NCBI GenBank assembly: GCA_049317525.1
Contig: JBMOIC010000003.1
Location: forward strand, 1-64,000
Length of the DNA: 64,000 nt
Source of the DNA: UBA961 sp049317525
Lineage (GTDB): Bacteria; Bacteroidota; Ignavibacteria; Kapaibacteriales; UBA961
Reading direction: 5' to 3'
Shown: one piece after another, positions 36,396 to 43,995 of the stretch
Layout: every line of letters begins with the position of its first letter
How positions within the stretch are numbered: position 1 is the stretch's first letter
Program-made: the position numbers and the translations under genes
Notes under the pieces: generated by a model
Seen by the model: the letters and a program-made list of their open reading frames with translations, nothing else
What the model was told of the DNA's origin: nothing
The model's database searches: none

Positions 36396-36433
36396 AGCTT
36401 CCGCTATCGGCTCTATGATTCGCCGCCCGGAAG
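36319..36433. repeat. Two palindromic repeat units, one in the SBP 3' end and one just after it
   Basis: Unit 1 (36319-36345) and unit 2 (36398-36433) both start CTTCCG-y-TATCGG and end CGCCCGGAAG, with CTTCCG/CGGAAG ends able to pair. Unit 1 is translated within the SBP (SVIGLRPEVFG); unit 2 begins three bases after the stop. GC content is clearly higher than the surroundings. They resemble REP-like elements or a local duplication. Confidence 0.5.
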
Positions 36434-36506
36434 AACGTCAGACCGACTCACAGGACTGGCACCACACAATACCAGATAAGGTTTTTTATTAACAATCGAG
36501 GTGATT

Positions 36507-37481
36507 ATGCAAAAGAACATACCCCTCTTACCTTACTGGCTCTGCTTGGTTCTCTTCGTGATTGCTTTAGCTTTGCCAAACTCCAGCACATTTGCTGCCC
36601 GTAAACATTCGTCTAAGCGCCATACTATTAAACGTGCTTCTTTTAAATTAAAAAAGCACAGATTCAAACTTATCAAATCCATCACGCATTGCGATCGTAT
36701 CGCTGGCAAACGTTTAGCCTTTGAAATGCTCAACAATTCAGGTGATTTATCAAGATTAGCCGGTTTAAAACCGGATACAGAACTAACCCCGACAACAGAC
36801 ATGGCCACGAATACTGGCTCTATTGCCGAGGCTTCCTCTCAGCAATTATCAGATAATGATCCTAATGTTGATGAACAATCAGAGAATCAAACCGCACTAG
36901 CAGAACAAGAATCTATTGAAGAAGGCGAAGAAATTTCCGAGCTAGAACAAGAAGATGATGTTCAGGTTGATATCGATGCTTTTAAATCACTTTGGCTTAC
37001 ATATATAGATGATGATCCTAGTGACCACAGCTCTAAAGAGATTACAGATTGTGGTATTGCCCGAAAATTTATAATGAATGAAATTATGAATTGGGTTGGT
37101 ACTACTTATGTTTTTGGTGGCACTTCTCGTTCAGGAATTGATTGTTCAGCATTTACACGCGCAGTTTATGCAGGTGCAGGTAATTTTACTTTGCCACGTA
37201 CAGCAGCTACGCAATGGAATATAGGACGTCCAATTCGCAATAGATCAGAAATGAAATTTGGCGATTTGGTGTTTTTCCATACTCGTAAAGAAGTATATGT
37301 ATCTCATGTAGGTATATATCTAGGCGACAATCTTTTTGCCCATGCAAGTTCACGTTATGGTGTTACCGTTTCTTCTTTAGAAAGCACTTATTATGATGCT
37401 CGTCTTATTGGTGTTAGAAGAATCGAAAACAGAGACATAGCTCAATTAGCTACTGGAAATGCAAAAAGTTATTCCTATTAA
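36507..37481 (+). CDS. Exported NlpC/P60 peptidoglycan hydrolase
   Basis: Cell-wall cysteine peptidase cleaving peptide stems. Signal peptide to about residue 30, a strongly basic stretch (31-60, R/K/H rich), then an acidic Gln/Glu linker (about 95-165), and the NlpC/P60 domain (about 185-310). The catalytic Cys lies in RSGIDCSAFTRAVY near 213, His in VSHVGIYLG near 265, and a third polar residue in FAHASSRYG near 278. GAGGTG five bases upstream supports ATG 36507 over GTG 36501. It ends at a strong terminator facing a phosphodiester glycosidase gene. Confidence 0.9.
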   Translation: MQKNIPLLPYWLCLVLFVIALALPNSSTFAARKHSSKRHTIKRASFKLKKHRFKLIKSITHCDRIAGKRLAFEMLNNSGDLSRLAGLKPDTELTPTTDMATNTGSIAEASSQQLSDNDPNVDEQSENQTALAEQESIEEGEEISELEQEDDVQVDIDAFKSLWLTYIDDDPSDHSSKEITDCGIARKFIMNEIMNWVGTTYVFGGTSRSGIDCSAFTRAVYAGAGNFTLPRTAATQWNIGRPIRNRSEMKFGDLVFFHTRKEVYVSHVGIYLGDNLFAHASSRYGVTVSSLESTYYDARLIGVRRIENRDIAQLATGNAKSYSY

Positions 37482-37492
37482 TTGAAATCAAT

Positions 37493-37531
37493 AAAAAAAA
37501 GCGAATCAAATACTCTTGATTCGCTTTTTTT
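37493..37531. terminator. Bidirectional terminator between NlpC/P60 and glycosidase genes
   Basis: A-run, GCGAATCAA (37501-37509), loop ATACTC, TTGATTCGC (37516-37524), T-run; symmetrical and usable on both strands. Confidence 0.93.
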
Positions 37532-37543
37532 ATGCATATACAT

Positions 37544-39046
37544 TTATTCAGTATTAGCGTTTTTATCTCTTAATATCATTTGTTTTCTAAATATTGCTAA
37601 AGCAGCAGATATTCGTCTACCAGTTGGAACCCTACTATTATTACATACATTCTCTCCACAAACAACCATCATCGATGAACCTCCACCATCTAGATTCATA
37701 GCATCATGTGCACCAAGTTTTTTCATAATGGCCGCCATCTGAGCAAGATTTGCTCCCCTGCCCTTCCCCGATGGATCTACCATAACAATATAATTTTTAG
37801 TTCTTTTAATATTTGTCCCAATTGCAGTTCTTGGCAAATTATGGCTAACAAATCTTACATTTCTTGAACCCTCATATTCTGCTTCATGCTTAGGTAAGCC
37901 ATTTGCAACCAATCGAGGTGTACCACACACAGCTTGCATATATGGCACAGTATCTTTTAAACCAGTAGAGAATTTTACAAACAATGTGTCGCCAGCAGCA
38001 GGAATACTATCTGGATGAAAATTCTTACCAAAAGAAATAATAGCACCTCTTAAAGGCATACCTACAGTTCCGGTATCAACAGCGTTTACCAAGCAAGGCA
38101 CTTCTTTATTTACTGCAGGAGTTCTTAAATAACGAATCTGAACCTTAACCCTAGGATATTCAATATTAGACTGTCTTTTTGCTTCTGTTAATTCTGCTTT
38201 TAATTGTTCTATATCCAACTCTTCTTCTGTTGAATCATCTGGATTAGCTGGTTTATTATCTAAAAAATCTTGAGCTGCTTTGTCAATTGCCATATTTGGA
38301 ACAAAAGGAATCTCTGAACCAGCATAGGTATTATATACAGATATTCCATTAGAATCTAATCGTTCATTTACATATGAAACTTCCCACTTTGTTCCATGTT
38401 CATTTCTTATAGAACCAGATAATTCGAATCTATCGATATACATTCTATTTTTATTGTCAAAAAAAGCACTTGTCCAATTTTTAAAATTACTCATCTGAAC
38501 AACTTCGCCATTAGTAACTAATGGCCCGATTGCAGTATTCCTATATGCACGCCAAAAATTTGCATTTACTGCGGTTAATAAGCTATCCCTTACTGTTGAA
38601 TCTATTCTTATAAACATATCACCTATACGTTCAAGACCATCATTTTTATTCAATCCTTTAATCACCCCAACTTTTAACGATGGATCTAATACATTCATTT
38701 CTACAGCATAAACAGGATGTTTTAATGGACCATATAGAAAATGCATATACCGTAATCCAGGTGTAAGCGTTGTGTCTATCAAAAATACTTGATAGGAATC
38801 ATAATATGCTTTGATAGACATATTATCAACCGACTTTCTTTTGCCTTTCTTACCTTTTTTACTCTTAGAACTTCTACTTTTACTTTGTGCTTTACCTTTT
38901 TTATTAGTCTTTTTCTTATTTGATGATTTGATAGAAGAAGTAGATTTTCCCTTTTTCTTGATTGAAGCATATATATCATGGTGCCCCCATGAAAAAGGAA
39001 AACATAATACTAAAATCAAAAAAATGCTTAAAAAAGGATGTCTCAC
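37544..39046 (-). CDS. Exported phosphodiester glycosidase (NAGPA) family protein
   Basis: About 500 residues. Signal peptide (FLSIFLILVLCFPFSWG), then a Lys/Ser-rich low-complexity tract (about 28-75, motifs such as KKTNKKGKAQSKSRSSKSK), then the NAGPA/phosphodiester glycosidase domain with VNANFWRAYRNTAIGPLV, FVSHNLPRTAIGTNI, and the catalytic-site signature MNLDGGGSSMMVVCGE near 450. Such enzymes cleave sugar phosphodiesters, including wall or capsule polymers. The frame opens at TTG 39058; GTG 39046 has GGAA six bases upstream and is preferred. The basic tract may bind nucleic acid or anionic polymer, an inference. Confidence 0.83.
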   Translation of the reverse strand: MRHPFLSIFLILVLCFPFSWGHHDIYASIKKKGKSTSSIKSSNKKKTNKKGKAQSKSRSSKSKKGKKGKRKSVDNMSIKAYYDSYQVFLIDTTLTPGLRYMHFLYGPLKHPVYAVEMNVLDPSLKVGVIKGLNKNDGLERIGDMFIRIDSTVRDSLLTAVNANFWRAYRNTAIGPLVTNGEVVQMSNFKNWTSAFFDNKNRMYIDRFELSGSIRNEHGTKWEVSYVNERLDSNGISVYNTYAGSEIPFVPNMAIDKAAQDFLDNKPANPDDSTEEELDIEQLKAELTEAKRQSNIEYPRVKVQIRYLRTPAVNKEVPCLVNAVDTGTVGMPLRGAIISFGKNFHPDSIPAAGDTLFVKFSTGLKDTVPYMQAVCGTPRLVANGLPKHEAEYEGSRNVRFVSHNLPRTAIGTNIKRTKNYIVMVDPSGKGRGANLAQMAAIMKKLGAHDAMNLDGGGSSMMVVCGENVCNNSRVPTGRRISAALAIFRKQMILRDKNANTE

Positions 39047-39144
39047 TTTAAATTCCAATAGTTAATTGGTAGTATGTACTCAGGCAAATTTACTAATTTA
39101 CACTCTTTATATTGCTACAGTTTACACATCATTCTGCTTAAATT

Positions 39145-39927
39145 ATGAGTTATACAACGATACAATTAGAGGAAAGAGCAAATTACTCTATCATTTCATT
39201 ACATCGTCCAGATAAATTAAATGCCCTTAATGCTACTTTATTACAAGAATTGCATCAGGCTATTATGATATGTCAGGATTCTAAAGAATGTAAGGCAATC
39301 ATTATTACTGGAACTGGCACAAAAGCTTTTGCGGCAGGAGCAGATATTACCCAATTACATCAACAAAACAAAGAATCTGGATATATATTCGCTCGTGAGG
39401 GACAAGATGTTTTTACAGCTATAGAGCAATGCAATAAACCTGTAATTGCTGCTGTAAATGGATTTGCTTTAGGTGGTGGTTGCGAATTAGCAATGGCTTG
39501 CCATATAAGATTTGCATCTTCTACAGCAAAATTTGGACAACCAGAAGTTAATTTAGGTATCATTCCTGGATATGGTGGCACGCAGAGATTAACATTATTA
39601 GTAGGCCCTGCAAAATCTGCAGAATTAATACTTACAGGTGCTATCATTAGCGCAGAACAAGCCGTTTCAATCGGTTTAGTAAATTCGGTCCATTCTCCAG
39701 AAGAGTTAATGTCTTTTGCAATAGATTGCGCAGAAATAATTGCATCTAAAGCACCATTAGCAATAACAGCTTCATTAAAGAGTATTAGGGCATGTATAGA
39801 ACTTAATGCGTCAGATGGTATGGAATTTGAAGCAAAATCTTTTGCAGATACTTGCGGAACTTCCGATTTCAAAGAAGGAACTTTAGCTTTTTTAGAAAAA
39901 AGAGCAGCCAATTTCACAGGGAATTAA
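39145..39927 (+). CDS. Enoyl-CoA hydratase/isomerase (crotonase) family
   Basis: Cytoplasmic beta-oxidation-type hydratase of 260 residues, normal for the family. The oxyanion-hole motifs AFAAGADI near 62-70 and ALGGGCELAMACHIR near 110 are present, with both catalytic glutamates: one in GGGCELAM and one in FGQPEVNLGIIPGYGGTQR. The pattern fits short-chain enoyl-CoA hydratase (or crotonase). No other fatty-acid gene lies nearby. Monocistronic from its spacing. Confidence 0.92.
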   Translation: MSYTTIQLEERANYSIISLHRPDKLNALNATLLQELHQAIMICQDSKECKAIIITGTGTKAFAAGADITQLHQQNKESGYIFAREGQDVFTAIEQCNKPVIAAVNGFALGGGCELAMACHIRFASSTAKFGQPEVNLGIIPGYGGTQRLTLLVGPAKSAELILTGAIISAEQAVSIGLVNSVHSPEELMSFAIDCAEIIASKAPLAITASLKSIRACIELNASDGMEFEAKSFADTCGTSDFKEGTLAFLEKRAANFTGN

Positions 39928-39947
39928 ACCAATTATTTTGCAAGACA

Positions 39948-39978
39948 TTTTAGATATATGATAAATTCTCTATTTTTG
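39948..39978 (+). promoter_or_regulatory. Candidate promoter for the OM barrel gene at 40021
   Basis: TTTT (39948-39951), 19-base spacer, TATTTTTG (39971-39978): exact -7 TAnnTTTG and near -33 TTTG, about 43 bases before the start codon. Confidence 0.45.
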
Positions 39979-40020
39979 TAGCCTTAGTATTTTAATCGTC
40001 TATTTTTATTGAGCAAAATT

Positions 40021-40830
40021 ATGATTTCATCGTCTAAGCTTTACTTCGGGCTGCTTTTGCTTTTAATTGGGTTTAATACCCCACTTTTTGCGCAAGACGA
40101 TAAGTTAGATGCTCTTACATTCGAAGAGACGATTATTCAGGAAGAGAAAATTCCATATTTCGGTGTTGGTGGTGGTTTTATGGTTTCAGTTTTTTCTCCT
40201 AATGTTGATGATATTAATTCTCAGTTGAATAGTAATGGAATGGATAATATATCTACTCCAATTACGATGACTGGAGCTTTAGGTGTAGCAACAATTGGTA
40301 TAATTCCAAATACAAGGATAAATATTGTTAATCTTGGAGGTTCCAGTACGGTTTCCGAAAAATCCTTTATTATTAACAATGACAATTATAATCGGAAGGT
40401 TTCTTATTCCTTAGCATATACTGGCTTTGGAATTGATTATGCTTTCCAATTAGCTCGTTCATTGAATATTTTGCCTGGTATATCTGGAGGCTGGGGAAAC
40501 TTATCGGTTGAAACAGCACAAAATAAAGTTGGATCAACTGTTTCAAATGGTACAATTGGTGGATCTTTAACTGACCCCAATATTTATGCAAAAAGAATAG
40601 AAAATAATTATATTTTGCTTCAGCCAGGAATCGCTTTGGAATTTGCTCCTCCTATTTTAGGAAATGATAAGCCAAGAGTAGTTTCATTACGATTACATGC
40701 AGGTTATACATTAAGTTTTATGGGTGAATGGAAAGAAAACGGAATTTCTGTGATCACCAATCAATCAGACACTTTTTCAGCATCAGGACTTGGCATACAA
40801 GCTGGAATAATGATAGGATTATTTAATTAA
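40021..40830 (+). CDS. Outer-membrane beta-barrel protein of unknown function
   Basis: 269 residues from ATG 40021 (in-frame TTG 40009 rejected as it lengthens the signal). Signal peptide ends at TPLFAQ, followed by an acidic linker and alternating glycine/aromatic strands typical of an 8-stranded barrel, closing with GLGIQAGIMIGLFN. No domain family is recognised. Alone between the crotonase and a tRNA gene. Confidence 0.7.
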   Translation: MISSSKLYFGLLLLLIGFNTPLFAQDDKLDALTFEETIIQEEKIPYFGVGGGFMVSVFSPNVDDINSQLNSNGMDNISTPITMTGALGVATIGIIPNTRINIVNLGGSSTVSEKSFIINNDNYNRKVSYSLAYTGFGIDYAFQLARSLNILPGISGGWGNLSVETAQNKVGSTVSNGTIGGSLTDPNIYAKRIENNYILLQPGIALEFAPPILGNDKPRVVSLRLHAGYTLSFMGEWKENGISVITNQSDTFSASGLGIQAGIMIGLFN

Positions 40831-40839
40831 TCACATTTA

Positions 40840-40912
40840 GGGCCTATAGCTCAACGGTTAGAGCAACGGACTCATAATCCGTTGGTTGGGGGTTCAAATC
40901 CCTCTGGGCCCA
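40840..40912 (+). tRNA. tRNA-Ile2(CAT), lysidine type (elongator Met is the alternative)
   Basis: 73-base cloverleaf with acceptor GGGCCTA/TGGGCCC, D arm GCTC/GAGC, anticodon arm ACGGA-CTCATAA-TCCGT and T arm GGGGG-TTCAAAT-CCCTC. Anticodon CAT. A paired G1-C72 and no GGG/CCC anticodon stem exclude the initiator. C4-G69, C5-G68 and the 8-base D loop match known TilS substrates, so Ile2 is favoured over elongator Met. CCA not encoded. Confidence 0.85.
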
Positions 40913-40916
40913 CATT

Positions 40917-40946
40917 GACCATCTAATTTAGATGGTCTTTTTTTTT
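40917..40946 (+). terminator. Terminator after tRNA-Ile2, abutting tag
   Basis: 9-bp stem GACCATCTA (40917-40925) / TAGATGGTC (40929-40937) followed by nine T. It ends only two bases before the tag start codon. Confidence 0.88.
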
Positions 40947-40948
40947 AT

Positions 40949-41503
40949 ATGGAACATAACAATACATATTGCAATTATATTCAACAAGCTGGAATATCCC
41001 AACTTCATACTCATTATCACGATAGTGAATATGGTTTTCCATTAGAAGCAGATAATGAATTATTTGGTCGATTGATCCTTGAAATCAATCAAGCTGGTTT
41101 GTCTTGGTTAACAATACTAAAGAAAAAACAACATTTTCTAGAAGCATATGATCATTTTGATATTTATACAGTATCTCAGTATAATGAATCAGATATTGAA
41201 AGGCTTTTACAAGATTCTGGAATCATCAGAAATCAGTTAAAAATCAAAGCTGCTATTTATAATGCACAAAGAATCAGGGAAATACAAAATGAATGGGGAT
41301 CTTTTAAATCTTGGTTAGATATACATCATCCAAAAACAAGAAAAGAGTGGACATTGCTATTTAAACAAAATTTTAGATTTACCGGGGGCGAGATTGTTAA
41401 TGAATTTTTAATGAGCACAGGCTATTTACCTGGGGCCCATCATCAGGGTTGTCCGATTTATGATATTATCCTTAAATATCAACCTGCCTGGACAAAGAAA
41501 TAA
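40949..41503 (+). CDS. tag: DNA-3-methyladenine glycosylase I
   Basis: Base-excision enzyme removing 3-methyladenine. The zinc ligands of the family are all present: Cys in TYCNYI near residue 8, His in YHDSEYG near 24, and His/Cys in GAHHQGCPIYD near the end. Also AGLSWLTILKKKQ and ITKG-like helix-hairpin region. The first-cysteine position fixes the start near ATG 40949. The start codon is two bases after the T-run of the tRNA terminator, and there is no room for an own promoter after it, so expression must come from read-through or a start site inside the terminator. Confidence 0.93.
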   Translation: MEHNNTYCNYIQQAGISQLHTHYHDSEYGFPLEADNELFGRLILEINQAGLSWLTILKKKQHFLEAYDHFDIYTVSQYNESDIERLLQDSGIIRNQLKIKAAIYNAQRIREIQNEWGSFKSWLDIHHPKTRKEWTLLFKQNFRFTGGEIVNEFLMSTGYLPGAHHQGCPIYDIILKYQPAWTKK

Positions 41504-41631
41504 ATTTCATCTTCTTAAGATGACAAATATCATAGTTTTCAATTCAGCAACCCTACATTTTTGAATAAATTCAGAATAGAACACTTTGTTTTATTCAATG
41601 TTTGATTATTCAATTTGTTGAGGAGGCGGGA

Positions 41632-43797
41632 ATGGAATCAGATACTTCATCATTCTCCAAAAGTGCCACACAATCATCAGCATTACAAAAATTTGCATAT
41701 GATAATGTAATCGTCAGAAACTTTGCATATGCAACGGCAATATGGAGTATAGTAGGCTTTTTAGTTGGGCTTATCATTGCTTTGAAGTTGGTATATCCTA
41801 ATTTCCTAGGCTTCATACCTGAATTATCCTATGGAAGACTAAGGCCATTGCATACAAATGCAGTGATTTTTGCTTTTGCAGGGAATGCTTTGTTTTTGGG
41901 TGTATATTATTCATTACAAAGGCTTACAAAAGCCAGGATGTTTTCTGACTTATTAAGCAAACTACATTTTTGGGGTTGGCAACTTATTATTGTTAGTGCA
42001 GCTCTTACGCTACCTTTAGGGTTTACAACTAGCAAAGAGTATGCAGAATTAGAATGGCCAATAGATATAGCAATTACATTGGTTTGGGTAATCTTTGGCT
42101 GGAATTTATTAGGAACAATCTATAAACGTCGCGAAAAGCACATGTATGTAGCTATTTGGTTTTATATAGCCACATTCATCACTGTAGCATTATTACATGT
42201 AGTTAATTCTTTTGAATTACCTGTTTCGCTTTTAAAAAGTTATTCCTTTTATGCAGGTGTACAAGACGCATTGGTGCAATGGTGGTATGGTCATAATGCA
42301 GTAGCTTTTTTTCTAACAACACCATTTTTAGGAATCATGTATTATTTTATTCCTAAAGCTGCTAATAGGCCAGTTTTTTCGTACAGGCTATCAATAGTTC
42401 ACTTTTGGGCTTTAATCTTTTTATATATTTGGGCTGGCCCTCATCACTTATTATATACAGCTTTACCTGATTGGGCACAATCTTTAGGTACTGTTTTTTC
42501 TATTATGTTAATAGCACCATCATGGGGCGGAATGGTAAATGGCTTATTAACATTACGTGGGGCTTGGGATAAAGTTAGAGAAGACCCCGTTTTAAAATTT
42601 ATGGTAGTTGGCGTAACTGCTTATGGTATGAGTACATTTGAAGGACCCTTGATGTCTTTAAAAAATGTAAATGCACTCACTCATTATACTGATTATATTA
42701 TAGGACATGTACATTTAGGAGCATTAGCATGGAATGGTGGCCTATCATTTGGCATTCTCTATTATATTGTTCCTAGAATATACAGAACTAAATTACACTC
42801 TATAAAAATGGCTAATTTCCATTTTTGGGCTGCAACTATGGGTATTTTATTTTATGCGATACCCATGTATATTGGAGGAATCACCCAATCGATGATGTGG
42901 AAAGAATTTTTGCCAGATGGTACTTTGCGTTATACAAATTTCTTAGAAACCGTAACTCAAATTATACCCATGTATATGTTAAGGGCTATTGGTGGCACCA
43001 TATATATTATCGGAGCTATCGCAGCATGTATAAATCTTTGGAAAACAGCAAGATCAGGATCATTATTAAGAAATGAAGAAGTGGAAGCTCCAGCATTGGT
43101 ATCAGATACACAACATTCACATAAACATTGGCATAGAGTATTAGAAGGAAAACCATTGCGTTTTGCATTATTGTCTCTTGTAGCAATATTAATTGGAGGC
43201 ATAGTTGAATATGTTCCAACAGCACTTATCAAATCAAATATTCCAACTATTGCTAGCGTTAAGCCATATACTCCACTTGAAATTGAAGGAAGAGATATCT
43301 ATATCAGAGAAGGCTGTGTAGGATGTCATTCACAGATGATTCGTCCATTCCGATCAGAAACAGAAAGATATGGGGAATACTCTAAAGCTGGAGAATTTGT
43401 TTATGATCATCCCTTTTTGTGGGGTTCAAAAAGGACAGGACCAGATCTTCATCGAGTAGGAGGCAAATATCCTAATGCTTGGCATTATATGCATATGCAA
43501 GAGCCTCAGACTTTATCTCCTGGTTCTATAATGCCAGCATATCCATGGCTTTATACAGATGATATAAAATTCTATGGATTAGAAGGAAAAATTATCACTT
43601 TAAGAAAACTAGGAGTTCCATATCCTGAAGGATTTGAAAAAGATGCTGCTAAAAATGCCGAGCAACAAGCAGAACTCATTGCTGCAGACTTAAAGAAAAG
43701 CAAAGTAGATATCAGCAAGAATAAAGAAATCATTGCTATGATAGCATATCTTCAAAGATTAGGTACAGATATCAAAGCAATACCTTCAAAAAAATAG
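41632..43797 (+). CDS. ccoNO: Fused cbb3-type cytochrome c oxidase subunits I and II (CcoN-CcoO)
   Basis: 721 residues. The N-terminal about 500 residues are CcoN, 12 helices with the haem/CuB histidines: LRPLHTNAV, WYGHNAVAFF, GPHHLLYT and GHVHLGALAWNGGLSFG. The C-terminal about 220 residues are CcoO, with one anchor helix, CVGCH near 561, HSQMIRPFRSETERYGEYS, and the methionine ligand in SIMPAYPWL. Both active sites look intact. GAGGAGG in front of ATG 41632 decides the start (upstream TTG at 41602 rejected). This fusion is known in Bacteroidota. CcoP and CcoQ are not adjacent; ccoG/fixH are 40 kb upstream. It serves high-affinity oxygen respiration. Confidence 0.95.
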   Translation: MESDTSSFSKSATQSSALQKFAYDNVIVRNFAYATAIWSIVGFLVGLIIALKLVYPNFLGFIPELSYGRLRPLHTNAVIFAFAGNALFLGVYYSLQRLTKARMFSDLLSKLHFWGWQLIIVSAALTLPLGFTTSKEYAELEWPIDIAITLVWVIFGWNLLGTIYKRREKHMYVAIWFYIATFITVALLHVVNSFELPVSLLKSYSFYAGVQDALVQWWYGHNAVAFFLTTPFLGIMYYFIPKAANRPVFSYRLSIVHFWALIFLYIWAGPHHLLYTALPDWAQSLGTVFSIMLIAPSWGGMVNGLLTLRGAWDKVREDPVLKFMVVGVTAYGMSTFEGPLMSLKNVNALTHYTDYIIGHVHLGALAWNGGLSFGILYYIVPRIYRTKLHSIKMANFHFWAATMGILFYAIPMYIGGITQSMMWKEFLPDGTLRYTNFLETVTQIIPMYMLRAIGGTIYIIGAIAACINLWKTARSGSLLRNEEVEAPALVSDTQHSHKHWHRVLEGKPLRFALLSLVAILIGGIVEYVPTALIKSNIPTIASVKPYTPLEIEGRDIYIREGCVGCHSQMIRPFRSETERYGEYSKAGEFVYDHPFLWGSKRTGPDLHRVGGKYPNAWHYMHMQEPQTLSPGSIMPAYPWLYTDDIKFYGLEGKIITLRKLGVPYPEGFEKDAAKNAEQQAELIAADLKKSKVDISKNKEIIAMIAYLQRLGTDIKAIPSKK

Positions 43798-43803
43798 CCT
43801 TTT

Positions 43804-43870
43804 AAGGGCTTTGCCCTTTTCCTCCCAAAAACATATCAGCAGAAGTACATTATATGTGCTTCTGCTTTTA
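43804..43870 (+). terminator. Two tandem terminators after ccoNO
   Basis: First hairpin AAGGGC-TTT-GCCCTT with T-run (43804-43820); second 12-bp stem with one G-U pair at 43838-43849/43855-43866 plus short T-run. Confidence 0.8.
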
Positions 43871-43995
43871 TGCTTCTGTCATTTATAGCAACAAATTGCA
43901 TATTCTAAAACAAATCAGCATTTTTGTGCTAGATAAATAATCCTCGTAATTCGTTTGATAATAAATCCTTACACATTTTGAATAGTGGAAACTCT

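Noticed and set aside
37482..37742. Forward frame inside the glycosidase gene
   Set aside because: Antisense shadow of a strongly supported gene on the minus strand and it covers the terminator.
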